Positions 1-7,326 of a stretch of 18,151 bases of DNA are shown one piece after another; position 1 is the stretch's first letter; every line of letters starts with the position of its first letter. The DNA lies in contig JBGOUJ010000086.1 of NCBI GenBank assembly GCA_041477005.1, positions 1 through 18,151 of the forward strand. Reading direction: 5' to 3'. The notes beneath the pieces were generated by a model. That model worked only from the letters and a program-made list of their open reading frames with translations. It searched no databases and was not told the origin of the DNA. The position numbers were made by a program, and so were the translations under genes. The DNA is from JBGOUJ01 sp041477005. GTDB lineage: Bacteria > Acidobacteriota > Terriglobia > Bryobacterales > JACQDG01.

Positions 1-1
1 G

Positions 2-73
2 GCCCTCGATCGCGTGAGTCAACTGAAAGCCGAGCAATTGAGCCGGGAGAGCCAGGCGCTGGGAACCAAGTAG
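2..73 (+). CDS. 3' end of an unidentified coding sequence (partial)
   Basis: The window opens inside an open frame that ends at a TAG at 71-73. The 23 visible residues (…LKAEQLSRESQALGTK) are polar and helix-prone, as in a coiled-coil or C-terminal tail. Nothing in them identifies a family. The next gene on the opposite strand stops only 12 bp further on, which fits the convergent, tightly packed style of the rest of the window. That this frame is a real gene is inferred from the spacing and composition; its start lies outside the window. Confidence 0.45.
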   Translation, partial: ALDRVSQLKAEQLSRESQALGTK

Positions 74-85
74 GCGGCTGTCCTG

Positions 86-1342
86 CTACCGGGTGTAAAT
101 CTTAACCCGGAACAGCGGCTTGGTCTTTTCGGCCGGGTCCTGCGCGTAAGTCTGCTCGGTCTTCGAGGGGTCGTAGTCGCGCCAGAGCCAGGTGAGTGCT
201 TCCGGCAATTGCGCGTTGCCCTGGGCCGTGTTGTGCGTGCCGTTGCCGAAGGTCAAACGGAAGTCGTAGCCCATCATCTTCAGCGAGTTGGCCATCTGGA
301 TGTTCTGGAGCGGCCAGCTTCCGTGGTTGTTTTCCAGGTCCTCGGAGCCGTCCTGCAGCCAGACGCGGATGTTGCGCTTCGGCTCCTTGCGGATCTTGAA
401 CGGGTACACGTTGCCGCCGTCGATCTCGCCGGGATGCCATTGGATGCTGGTGAAGCTGCCGATGCGGGAGATGACGCGGCTGAACTGATCGGGCTCAAAC
501 CAGGCGACGTTGAAGCTGCAGATGCCGCCGGAGGATTCGCCGCCGATACCACGGCTGTAACCGTCCTTGCGGATGTTGTATTGCGCCTGCACCTCGGCCA
601 GGATCTCGTCGCGCAGGAAGCGGGCGTAGCGGTCGGAGACGGTGTCGTACTCGATGCTTCGCATACGCCGCTCGCCGATCAAACCGGGGGAGATCAGGAC
701 CTGGATCTGAACCGGGACTCTCTTCTCGACGATCAGGTTGTCAACGACGGTCAGCAGGCGCGTGGCGCCGTCGCGAGTGGTGAACTTCTCGCCGTCCTGC
801 CAGACCATGAGGGCCGCCCCGGCGCCCGGGTCGTATTGCGCCGGGACGTAGATCCAGTAATTGCTCTGCATGCCGTCGTAGAGCCTGCTGGTGTGAACCA
901 GCTTGTCGGAAAGTTTGCCCTGCGGGATGCCGGGTTTGGGGTAGGAGTCGGGACCATAGGCGGGCACGTCGGTCTTGCCGCCGAAGTGCTGGCCGTCGAC
1001 GAGGTAATAGAAAGCGTGCGAGGTCCCGGTCTCGAGCTTGCCGGCGTAGAACCAGAGCTTGCCCCCGGCGGCCTGCTTCATCGGGCCTGCCGGCTGATCG
1101 TCGATGTAGAGCGACGGCGCCTTGTCGGATTCGACCGCCCAGAGGAAGTCGGGGCCTTCGCCGAGGACGGCCGTTCCCTTTTGGATTTCCGCCGTCCCGA
1201 GGGAAGCGACCAGCGCTTCCTGGAACTGTTTCGAGTTCGGCTCGCGGCGGGCCATCTCGACAAGCGATGCGACCGGGGCTTTCTCCGCCGCCAGGCCGCA
1301 CACGGCGATACACAACATTACGAGAAAACGCATGAGTTTCAT
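86..1342 (-). CDS. Exported Fes-like alpha/beta-hydrolase esterase
   Basis: This 418-residue protein looks like an exported member of the putative-esterase family (enterochelin esterase/Fes, esterase D-like). Residues 1-19 form a signal peptide ending CGLAA. Residues ~60-145 resemble the beta-sandwich N-domain of Fes-type enzymes. The hydrolase domain (~150-395) has the nucleophile elbow GESSGG with Ser270, an acidic region DGSEDLENN (Asp331 or Asp335) and a GTHN motif with His370, a plausible catalytic triad. The substrate cannot be read from the sequence; family members cleave siderophore, sugar or phenolic esters. The ATG at 1342 overlaps the upstream stop as ATGA, arguing for translational coupling. 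A second ATG at 1333 sits 10 nt after an AGGAG and could be the real start; both leave the signal peptide intact. It is the second gene of an operon with the propeller-PHP protein. Confidence 0.85.
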   Translation of the reverse strand: MKLMRFLVMLCIAVCGLAAEKAPVASLVEMARREPNSKQFQEALVASLGTAEIQKGTAVLGEGPDFLWAVESDKAPSLYIDDQPAGPMKQAAGGKLWFYAGKLETGTSHAFYYLVDGQHFGGKTDVPAYGPDSYPKPGIPQGKLSDKLVHTSRLYDGMQSNYWIYVPAQYDPGAGAALMVWQDGEKFTTRDGATRLLTVVDNLIVEKRVPVQIQVLISPGLIGERRMRSIEYDTVSDRYARFLRDEILAEVQAQYNIRKDGYSRGIGGESSGGICSFNVAWFEPDQFSRVISRIGSFTSIQWHPGEIDGGNVYPFKIRKEPKRNIRVWLQDGSEDLENNHGSWPLQNIQMANSLKMMGYDFRLTFGNGTHNTAQGNAQLPEALTWLWRDYDPSKTEQTYAQDPAEKTKPLFRVKIYTR

Positions 1343-4281
1343 TCTCCTAGTTTGACCCAAATGGGACTCGACCATGCCAGGTTTCGATCGATCTGCGCGA
1401 CGCGTACGTAATACCAGCTTTCGGCGCCATGGCGGGGTTTGTTGTCGACGTAAGTGAATTCCGTCGTGGCGGCGTTGGGCTCGGTGGTGAAGACGAACTC
1501 TCCGTTGCGGATGATCTCGACCCGGGTGATGCGGTCCGTGCCCCGCACCTTCACCAGAAAACGCGGCGGCGCCTTGGCTTCGAAGGCATCGCCCATGCGG
1601 TGGCCGTCCTCGGTGCGGAAATCGAGAAGGATGTTGTCGGTGGCGCCGTAGGCGTGGCGCCGGCGCATGCTCTCCACCATGTCGCGCCGTTCGGTTGAAG
1701 GTGAATAGATCATGGTGTAAGAGCAATGGGTGGAGACGTGATCGGAGCTCGACTGCACGCCCAGCTTGTAGCCCTTCTGCAGCGCATTCCAGTAGAAACC
1801 GCTCGGCTGGTAGCCGCCGTGGATGTTGACCAGAAAATTTTGGGTCTCGGCTCGCGGGCCGCCCTCGTATTCGTAGGCAGCGTGATAACCCTGGTAGATC
1901 TCGACGAGCGGCTCGACCTCGGGGTCGTTGTCGCGCCAGTCGGTGCCCTGGCCGGTGGCGAGAGAGTGCTCCATGGCGATGCCGCGGTTCTGGCGCAGAT
2001 AGGGATAGAGGATCGGGCCGGAGTTGAGCGCGCCTTTGTTTTCGGCCGGGCTGATGGGCAGCGTGCGGACGCCGCGATGGTCGAAGACGATGTTGCGGTG
2101 GCCATTCGGATAGTTGACGCTGCGCTCGTAGCCGAACAGAGGTATGAAACGGCCGGGGACGTGATAGAGGTCGATGGCCTTCTCGGTGCGCCACCAGGTG
2201 TATTCCACGTCGTTGCCGGCGTTGTGATCGCTGATGATGCCGGTGTCCATGGCGGCCACGTCGATCATGTAGCGGAAATAGTCCTCGACCGAGCCGTCGC
2301 CGGCGCCGTCGGAGGAGATTTCGGTGTGGCGGTGGAAGTCGCCGCGAAGGATGCGCCGGTCGCCCGAGCGGTAAGCCCGCAGGCGGGCGACGTCGGCGGC
2401 TTCGTTGGGATGCACGGGGGAGCCGGGCATCGGCGGCTCGACGAAGGCCTCCAGGCGTGCCGAGGCGGGCGGCGCCTCACGGCCGAGGGCGGCCGCCCAG
2501 ACTTCATATTTCATGGGCGAAGGCGGAATGCCTCCGCTGCCGGCTGTACCGGCGCCGCCCGGCACGGGGACACCGAGAGGGCGATTGTCCGTGGTCCACG
2601 CGAGCCACACGCGGTTGTCCGGGCCAACGGCCAGACTGGTGGCACCTTCGTTTCGGGTGTTCGATTGCGGGATCGGGACCAGCGGCGACCAGTGATCGCC
2701 TTCGTAAGAAGTGTAAAAGTATTCCCAGCGGCCATTGCTGGACCAGTAATCGGCGCGGTTGTTGGCGGTCGAGGTGCGGCACTGGAGCATCATCCAGAGC
2801 CGGCCGGGCGCAGAGGGCGGCCCGGCGGGCGACCCGGCGGGCAACCCAGAAGACGCACTGGCGGGCAACCCAGACGTACTGGCGGGCGGCCCAGAAGACG
2901 CCCCGGGTGGCGCCCCGAACGCCAAACGCGGCAATTGCCAGTAGCGCCGATAGCGAGGCGGGATGGCGCCTTCCAGGCCGGCGGGCTGCTTCCAGCGGCC
3001 CTGCTCGAGAACGGCCACGCGGATCGAGCGATCGGCGTAGAGCGTGGTGCTGCGCCAGGGGTCCTCATGGTTCCAGTCTTTGCCCCAATTGGCGCCGGAT
3101 TCATCCCAGGCTACCCAGACGCGGTCCTGGGCGTCCACGGCCACGCTGGCGTGAGCCTGGAAAGCTTGGGAGTGAGTGACCTGCTGGATGGGGTCCGGGG
3201 TTCCGGCCGCGGTGATGCGGCGAAGAAAGATGTCGTAGTTGCCGGATTGGTAGCTGTCCCAGGCTACGTATAGATTGCCTTGCGAGTCGGCGGCGGCATC
3301 GGGCGCCCAGGCACTGGCGCCGCTCACCTCGACCGGGGCCGACCAGTTGTCGCCGTCGAGCGAGCGGTGGAAGACGCGCGACTCTCCGTTCTGGTGTCCG
3401 ATCCAAACCAGGTGCAGGCGGCCGCGGCGATCGGCCACCAGCCGCTGGGAGAGGTTGGGACTCGAGCCGGTCGTGAGCGGCGCAGCCGGCGACCATTCCC
3501 GGCCGTCGTAGCGGCGGGCGTAGAGGTTCCAGTCCGGCCCGCGCCGCTCCGACCAGACCACCCAAATGCGGCCCTTGCCGTCTTCGCCCACGGCCGTGCG
3601 ATACAGGTCGCCACGCTGGCCGGTCAGGCGAAGCGTCTCCGACCAGCCGGAAGGGGTGGAGTGGCGGGCGTAGATATGCTCACCGCCGTCGCTGTAGCCT
3701 TGCCAGGCGAGCCAAACGACACCGGCCCTGGTAACGGCGATGGAAGGATAGTCTTGCTGCTCGCCGGTCTCGGGCGGCGAAATACGCTCGGCCGTGGCCG
3801 CCGGCTCAACCGTCACGTCGCCGCCTAAGAAACTCAGGCCGCCCGGCTGCACGTCGCGCAGCGGAAAGGCGAAATTCCCCTGCGCCGTCCGGACCTCGAC
3901 GCGAGCCGTCTCGGGCGCTTCCACGGTCGCCACTACGCCGGCGGGAATCACGTTCTGATAAGCTCCGCCCGCCGCCAGCGACCGCGGCTTGTCGGGCTGC
4001 ACCTCGAAGACGCCGCGCTTGAGCGCGAGCTTCCAACCGGAAGCTCCTTGAATTTGATCGTTGCCCAAGAATCGCCACGGCGTAAGACCGGCAACCTGGC
4101 CCTCGCTCAGCGCGAGCGAGCCGGAGTATTCGCGCGTCTCATCCTGCCGCTCGCCGAAAACGATCCGGAAGGAACGGCGGTTCGCGGCGGCGGGTCGAGC
4201 GGCCTGCGGTGGCGACGGCCGCGCCGAATATGCCAAAATGACTGCCAGCAGCACCAGACAGCCGGGGATGATTGCCTTCAT
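1339..4281 (-). CDS. Exported beta-propeller fused to PHP/DUF3604-like metallohydrolase
   Basis: This is a 980-residue secreted two-part protein. Residues 1-20 are a signal peptide or N-terminal anchor (MKAIIPGCLVLLAVILAYSA). Residues ~175-600 carry seven BNR-like strands of the type 'AV..DG.GRVWVAW' (near 179, 228, 279, 327, 378, 449 and 547), which suggests a seven-bladed propeller. Residues ~645-890 are a PHP-type metallohydrolase of the CehA/McbA or DUF3604 kind: GDFHRHTEISSDG (His650, His652), IISDHN (Asp685, His686), MEHS (His772), NIHGG (His821) and SSSDH (Asp847, His848) supply candidate metal ligands. Residues ~905-980 look like a beta-sandwich tail. A Pro/Ala/Gly/Ser-rich stretch (457-493) interrupts the sixth blade. 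The substrate is unknown. The start is fixed by the signal peptide; there is no clear ribosome site, and a promoter at 4289-4317 would put transcription start at the ATG itself. Its stop overlaps the esterase start. Confidence 0.85.
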   Translation of the reverse strand: MKAIIPGCLVLLAVILAYSARPSPPQAARPAAANRRSFRIVFGERQDETREYSGSLALSEGQVAGLTPWRFLGNDQIQGASGWKLALKRGVFEVQPDKPRSLAAGGAYQNVIPAGVVATVEAPETARVEVRTAQGNFAFPLRDVQPGGLSFLGGDVTVEPAATAERISPPETGEQQDYPSIAVTRAGVVWLAWQGYSDGGEHIYARHSTPSGWSETLRLTGQRGDLYRTAVGEDGKGRIWVVWSERRGPDWNLYARRYDGREWSPAAPLTTGSSPNLSQRLVADRRGRLHLVWIGHQNGESRVFHRSLDGDNWSAPVEVSGASAWAPDAAADSQGNLYVAWDSYQSGNYDIFLRRITAAGTPDPIQQVTHSQAFQAHASVAVDAQDRVWVAWDESGANWGKDWNHEDPWRSTTLYADRSIRVAVLEQGRWKQPAGLEGAIPPRYRRYWQLPRLAFGAPPGASSGPPASTSGLPASASSGLPAGSPAGPPSAPGRLWMMLQCRTSTANNRADYWSSNGRWEYFYTSYEGDHWSPLVPIPQSNTRNEGATSLAVGPDNRVWLAWTTDNRPLGVPVPGGAGTAGSGGIPPSPMKYEVWAAALGREAPPASARLEAFVEPPMPGSPVHPNEAADVARLRAYRSGDRRILRGDFHRHTEISSDGAGDGSVEDYFRYMIDVAAMDTGIISDHNAGNDVEYTWWRTEKAIDLYHVPGRFIPLFGYERSVNYPNGHRNIVFDHRGVRTLPISPAENKGALNSGPILYPYLRQNRGIAMEHSLATGQGTDWRDNDPEVEPLVEIYQGYHAAYEYEGGPRAETQNFLVNIHGGYQPSGFYWNALQKGYKLGVQSSSDHVSTHCSYTMIYSPSTERRDMVESMRRRHAYGATDNILLDFRTEDGHRMGDAFEAKAPPRFLVKVRGTDRITRVEIIRNGEFVFTTEPNAATTEFTYVDNKPRHGAESWYYVRVAQIDRNLAWSSPIWVKLGE

Positions 4282-5113
4282 GCCACGCAGTGTAAAGGAT
4301 TTGTCCCGGAGACTCAACGTCGCGGCCGCCGTGATGCTTCTGGCAGGCGCCGCTCTCCAGGCCCAGACCAAACTGCTGGTGACCGTTATCGACCGCAAGA
4401 CGGGCCAGCCCATCACCAACCTGAAGGCGCAGGATTTCGGTGTTTTTGACGACCAAACCCCGCGGCAGGTCGAGGCCGCCGAGTACGGCGCGGCCCAGCT
4501 CGACGTGATGCTGCTGTTCGACAGCAGCCTGGTGGGCGGGGCGGTCTCGCCGCTGGGCGATGCCTTCATCAACTGCTTGGAAGCGAAGGAGCAGATGGCG
4601 ATTGTCTCCTTCGCCAGCTCGGCCGACCTGATCCAGGATTTCACCTCCAGCAAAGAGCTGCTGAAGGGCGCGGTGCAGAGCGTGAAGTACGGCAACTCAC
4701 CGCGGGTGGTGGACGCGGTTTATGCAGCCGCTGACGGCGGGTTTCAGAATACGGTGGGACGCAAAGTGATTGTGATCCTCTCGGCCGGGGTTGAAGGATA
4801 CAGCCGCACCAAGGAGACGGAAGTGCTGAAGCTGGCGAGGCAGAACCAGATCTCGATCTTTCCCGTTTACGTAGTCGGCGCCGAGCGGAGCTTGTTCGAG
4901 AAGCTGGCGAGAGGGAGCGGCGGGGCGTTCTTTTCCGCCAAAGACCTGAAACTCCAACCTCAAGCCCTGGCCCAACGCGTCTATTCGGTGCTGCGCGGGC
5001 GCTACCTGTTGACCCTGGCCGGGAACCAGGCCCTGGGGGATCGGGTAAAGGTGGAGGTCAGCGCCGGAAGCCCTGGCCAGAAGCTGTGGGCGTCGGGGCT
5101 GCCGCTGGACTGA
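4280..5113 (+). CDS. Exported VWFA protein of the acidobacterial type, degenerate MIDAS
   Basis: This 277-residue protein fits the 'VWFA-related acidobacterial domain' group: a short N-terminal beta region (LLVTVIDRKTGQPITNLKAQ, then DFGVFDD) followed by a von Willebrand A fold. Residues 1-29 are a Sec signal peptide with RR, a hydrophobic core and LQAQ at the cleavage region. The metal-ion-dependent adhesion site is damaged: the DxSxS motif reads DSSLV (81-85), and the usual 'SDG.D' loop reads LSAGVE (167-172). Metal-dependent ligand binding is therefore doubtful. The ATG at 4280 was chosen for its signal peptide; a weak GGGGA lies 11 nt upstream, and TTG at 4301 is an alternative. The start codon overlaps that of the opposite-strand gene by 2 nt. 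The stop is 4 bp from the convergent coiled-coil gene. A second VWFA protein with an intact site lies at 12887. Confidence 0.8.
   Translation: MPRSVKDLSRRLNVAAAVMLLAGAALQAQTKLLVTVIDRKTGQPITNLKAQDFGVFDDQTPRQVEAAEYGAAQLDVMLLFDSSLVGGAVSPLGDAFINCLEAKEQMAIVSFASSADLIQDFTSSKELLKGAVQSVKYGNSPRVVDAVYAAADGGFQNTVGRKVIVILSAGVEGYSRTKETEVLKLARQNQISIFPVYVVGAERSLFEKLARGSGGAFFSAKDLKLQPQALAQRVYSVLRGRYLLTLAGNQALGDRVKVEVSAGSPGQKLWASGLPLD
4289..4317 (-). promoter_or_regulatory. Sigma-70-like promoter, possibly giving a leaderless transcript
   Basis: On the minus strand TTGAGT (4312-4317) and TACACT (4289-4294) are separated by exactly 17 bp. Seven bases after the -10 element comes the A of the ATG at 4281. Transcription from this site would start at or next to the start codon, which agrees with the lack of a Shine-Dalgarno sequence there. 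The elements match consensus at 4 of 6 positions each. The same -35 stem (TTGAG) and 17-bp spacing occur in the promoter at 11217-11245. The site lies inside the opposing VWFA gene's signal-peptide codons. Confidence 0.5.
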
Positions 5114-5117
5114 ATTC

Positions 5118-6023
5118 TTAGCGCCCCTGGTCCTTGGGTGTCGCCAGGTAGCCCACGATGCGGTCTTTTTGCACCTGGTTCACAACCATCTCATAGGGGA
5201 TCTTGGCCTTGGCCACGTAGAACTGCACCGGCTCGTTGAGCGAGCGGTCTTTCTTCTCGGTGAGCTTATCGTCGGCGACCAACTCGACGGTGTACTTGTT
5301 GCGCTTGGTGTCGGTCGCCTTCAGCCTGACCGAGACATTGCCGACCCGCTGCGCCTGCTTGGTCCTTTTGATGTCAAACTCGAAGTAATTGCGCTCGCCA
5401 AGCCGCTTCAAGGCTGCCAGTTCGCTGCCATTGGTGGCGACCAAGCCACTTTGTACGCCCAGGTCGCCCTTCACCGATTTCAATTCGGCGATCGTCTTCT
5501 CCAGTTCCGCCTTGGTGGAAGAAACATCCGACTTGACGCCCGTGACCTCGCCGGTCAAGGCGCCGACCTTGGACTCGGTGTTGGTAGCGACGCTCTTGAG
5601 TTGCTCGACGTCGCCGCCCACTTTGGAAATGGCCGCCTTCTGCTCGGCGCTCAGGCGCTGGGTCATCTCCTGGGTTTTGGAGAGAACCTCGGTTTGGACC
5701 TGCTTGGTGGCCGAATTAATCTGGCCGCGCGTGGAGGACACCTCGCCGCGCAGCGCCGAGATCCCTTCTTCCGCTTGTTTGTAAGTGCGGGAAACCGAGC
5801 CCTCGAGCTTGGCGAGCTGTTCTTCGTGATTCTGGATCTTTTGATTAGCTTGGTCCAGACTGGCGCGTGTGGAGCGCAGCTCCAGCACCAGGTACACGGT
5901 CGCGCCGAACAGGACCACGAAAGCAACGAGGACAAAAACAGGAAATCCACCAAATCCATCGGAACGGCTCGATCGCATCTCGGGCCGCCAAGTAGGATCG
6001 GCTCCACCAGGGCTAATGCTCAC
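5118..6023 (-). CDS. Single-pass membrane protein with long coiled coil
   Basis: I do not recognise a named family. The 301-residue product has a short cytoplasmic N-terminus rich in Gly, Pro and Arg, one membrane helix at ~28-48 (FPVFVLVAFVVLFGATVYLV), a helical coiled-coil segment at ~50-207 with many Lys, Glu, Ser, Thr and Val repeats (for example SKVGALTGEVTGVKSDVSST), and a beta-rich domain at ~210-301 with NYFEFDIKR and KYTVELVADD. This shape suits a structural or scaffolding envelope protein, but that is inference. The start is a GTG: AGGAG lies 7 nt before it, and a consensus -10 element lies upstream. An in-frame ATG beginning at 6119 would leave an unlikely N-terminus and lacks this ribosome site. 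The downstream VWFA gene converges on it with a 4-bp gap. Confidence 0.75.
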   Translation of the reverse strand: MSISPGGADPTWRPEMRSSRSDGFGGFPVFVLVAFVVLFGATVYLVLELRSTRASLDQANQKIQNHEEQLAKLEGSVSRTYKQAEEGISALRGEVSSTRGQINSATKQVQTEVLSKTQEMTQRLSAEQKAAISKVGGDVEQLKSVATNTESKVGALTGEVTGVKSDVSSTKAELEKTIAELKSVKGDLGVQSGLVATNGSELAALKRLGERNYFEFDIKRTKQAQRVGNVSVRLKATDTKRNKYTVELVADDKLTEKKDRSLNEPVQFYVAKAKIPYEMVVNQVQKDRIVGYLATPKDQGR

Positions 6024-6053
6024 AGTTCTTCTCCTAAGTGCAAATCTTGTAAC

Positions 6054-6059
6054 ATTATA
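6054..6059 (-). promoter_or_regulatory. Consensus -10 element (TATAAT) of the coiled-coil gene
   Basis: The minus strand reads TATAAT at 6059-6054, 30 nt upstream of the GTG start at 6023, with an AGGAG ribosome site between them. The best -35 at 17-18 bp spacing is only TTCGGT or TTTCGG, so the promoter may depend on an activator or on the -10 alone. In this GC-rich sequence a perfect TATAAT directly before a well-formed ribosome site is unlikely by chance. It lies in the 92-bp gap after the PHP gene. Confidence 0.55.
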
Positions 6060-6115
6060 GCACCACAATGCAATAGACCGAAAGAGGCCGCAAGGGGTTT
6101 CCAAAAAAGAGGCGG

Positions 6116-6949
6116 TCAAGCGACGGGGCGGAGGCCCCGCAAGACTTCGAGCGCCGCCGGAGGCAGCATGACGCTCCCTAGATCGATCTGGGGTTTGGGA
6201 TTCCCGTGAAAATCGGAGCCGCCGGTAACGGCCAGGCCGATCTTGGCGGCAGCGGTGAGGTAGGCGCCCTGATCCTGCGGGCTGTGGTCGCTATGATAGG
6301 CCTCGATGGCGTCGAAATTCAGCCCGGCCAGTTCTCCGAAGAGGCTCTCGACCGGCAGGCTGGTCTCGCGGATCAGGCGCACCGGATGCGCCCAGGAGGC
6401 CAATCCACCGGCCTGGTGAATCCAGCGGACGACGTGTTCGAGTGACACTTCCCGGCGCTCGACGTAGCCCGGGGCGCTCTCATCCAGATACCGATCGAAG
6501 GCTTCCCGAGCGTCTTTGGCGTAACCTTTGTCCACGAGGAGGCGGGCGAAGTGGGGGCGGCCGGTCTGGGACTTGCCGTCTCTTTCCGCTTCCTCGCGCT
6601 CCACCGCCAGACCCAGCTCGCGAAGGCGGGCGGCCAGCCGGGTGTTTCGCTCGCGCCGCCCCGCCTGCAGGCAGCTCAAGTGCTCGCGGAACTCCTGGCT
6701 CGGCTCGCGGTGCAAGAAATAGCCCAGCACGTGGATAGTCCGCCCGTGGAACTTGGTGCTCAGCTCCACGCCGCAAATCAGATCCAGGCCGGCCGTCCGG
6801 GCGCGCGGCGCGGCGTCATCGTATCCTGCCAGCGTGTCGTGGTCGGTGATGGCCAGGGTGCGCAGGCCTTTGCGGCAAGCGAGATCGACGAGCTCGGCGG
6901 GAGTCAACGAGCCGTCGGAACGATTGGTGTGCGAGTGCAGGTCGATCAT
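6116..6949 (-). CDS. PHP-domain phosphoesterase, 3',5'-nucleoside bisphosphate phosphatase type
   Basis: The 277-residue protein has the full set of PHP metal ligands: DLHSHTNRSDG (His5, His7, Asp12), TDHDT (Asp36, His37), GVELS (Glu62), IHV (His73), RPHFA (His133), WAHP (His188), YHSDHS (His219) and GGSDFHG (Asp246, His248). Length and motif order match the YciV/TrpH group; characterised relatives hydrolyse 3',5'-nucleoside bisphosphates such as pAp and trim RNA 5' ends. It has no signal peptide and is presumably cytosolic. It lies downstream of sat-cysH-cysC on the same strand, separated by a repeat island, so disposal of the pAp left by PAPS-dependent reactions is an attractive role (inference). 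No good Shine-Dalgarno precedes the ATG at 6949; the sequence just upstream is repeat-derived. An RNA-processing role is the alternative. Confidence 0.85.
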   Translation of the reverse strand: MIDLHSHTNRSDGSLTPAELVDLACRKGLRTLAITDHDTLAGYDDAAPRARTAGLDLICGVELSTKFHGRTIHVLGYFLHREPSQEFREHLSCLQAGRRERNTRLAARLRELGLAVEREEAERDGKSQTGRPHFARLLVDKGYAKDAREAFDRYLDESAPGYVERREVSLEHVVRWIHQAGGLASWAHPVRLIRETSLPVESLFGELAGLNFDAIEAYHSDHSPQDQGAYLTAAAKIGLAVTGGSDFHGNPKPQIDLGSVMLPPAALEVLRGLRPVA

Positions 6950-7113
6950 GGGAAGCAGCCGTCAGGAAGCAGACAATCAGCTTTCAGCCATCAGCAATCA
7001 GCCGTCAGCAACCAGCTTTCAGCCATCAGCAATCAGCCGTCAGCCACCAGGGTCTCGCGGCGCGCCCTGGTCTGCCGAAAGCCGATGGCTGACGGCTTAT
7101 AGCTATCGGCTAT

Positions 7114-7147
7114 CAGCAGCGCGGATCGGCGATGCACCGCTGTTTGC
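7114..7147. repeat. Repeat core copy 1
   Basis: First of four copies of a 34-bp core. CAGC at its left end and GCTG near its right end allow an imperfect stem (CAGCAGCGC against GCACCGCTG, 7 of 9 pairs) around the GGATCGGCGAT loop region. Confidence 0.75.
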
Positions 7148-7195
7148 CGAAAGCTGATGGCTGTCGGCTGACGGCTTATAGCTATTATCGGCTAT

Positions 7196-7229
7196 CAGCA
7201 ACGCGGATCGGCGATGCACCGCTGTTTGC
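7196..7229. repeat. Repeat core copy 2
   Basis: Second core copy, 82 bp after copy 1. It differs from copy 1 only by CAGCAACGC in place of CAGCAGCGC. Confidence 0.75.
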
Positions 7230-7273
7230 TTAAAGCTGATGGCTGTCGGCTGACGGCTTACGGCTATCGGCTA

Positions 7274-7306
7274 CAGCAGCGCGGATCGGCAGACACCGCT
7301 GTTTGC
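7274..7306. repeat. Repeat core copy 3 (one base shorter)
   Basis: Third copy, 78 bp after copy 2. It carries AGACACC in place of GATGCACC, which shortens it by one base and weakens the stem. Confidence 0.7.
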
Positions 7307-7326
7307 TGAAGACTGAAGGCTCACAG

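Noticed and set aside
209..1411. 400-codon plus-strand open frame
   Set aside because: Antisense to the esterase gene, which has catalytic motifs and a signal peptide.
1343..2194. N-terminal extension of the esterase frame to an ATG at 2194
   Set aside because: The extension is Arg/Pro/His-rich low-complexity shadow translation of the propeller-PHP gene; a signal peptide begins at 1342 or 1333.
1726..3273. 515-codon plus-strand open frame
   Set aside because: Antisense to the propeller-PHP gene; its composition (Gly, Ala, Val, Arg, Asp) is that of a GC-rich mirror frame and it shows no domain.
4282..4695. N-terminal extension of the propeller-PHP frame to 4695
   Set aside because: It lies antisense to the VWFA gene, and a clean signal peptide starts at 4281.
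5169..6209. 346-codon plus-strand open frame
   Set aside because: Antisense to the coiled-coil gene; its Leu/Gly/His/Gln-rich composition mirrors Lys/Thr/Val/Glu codons on the other strand.
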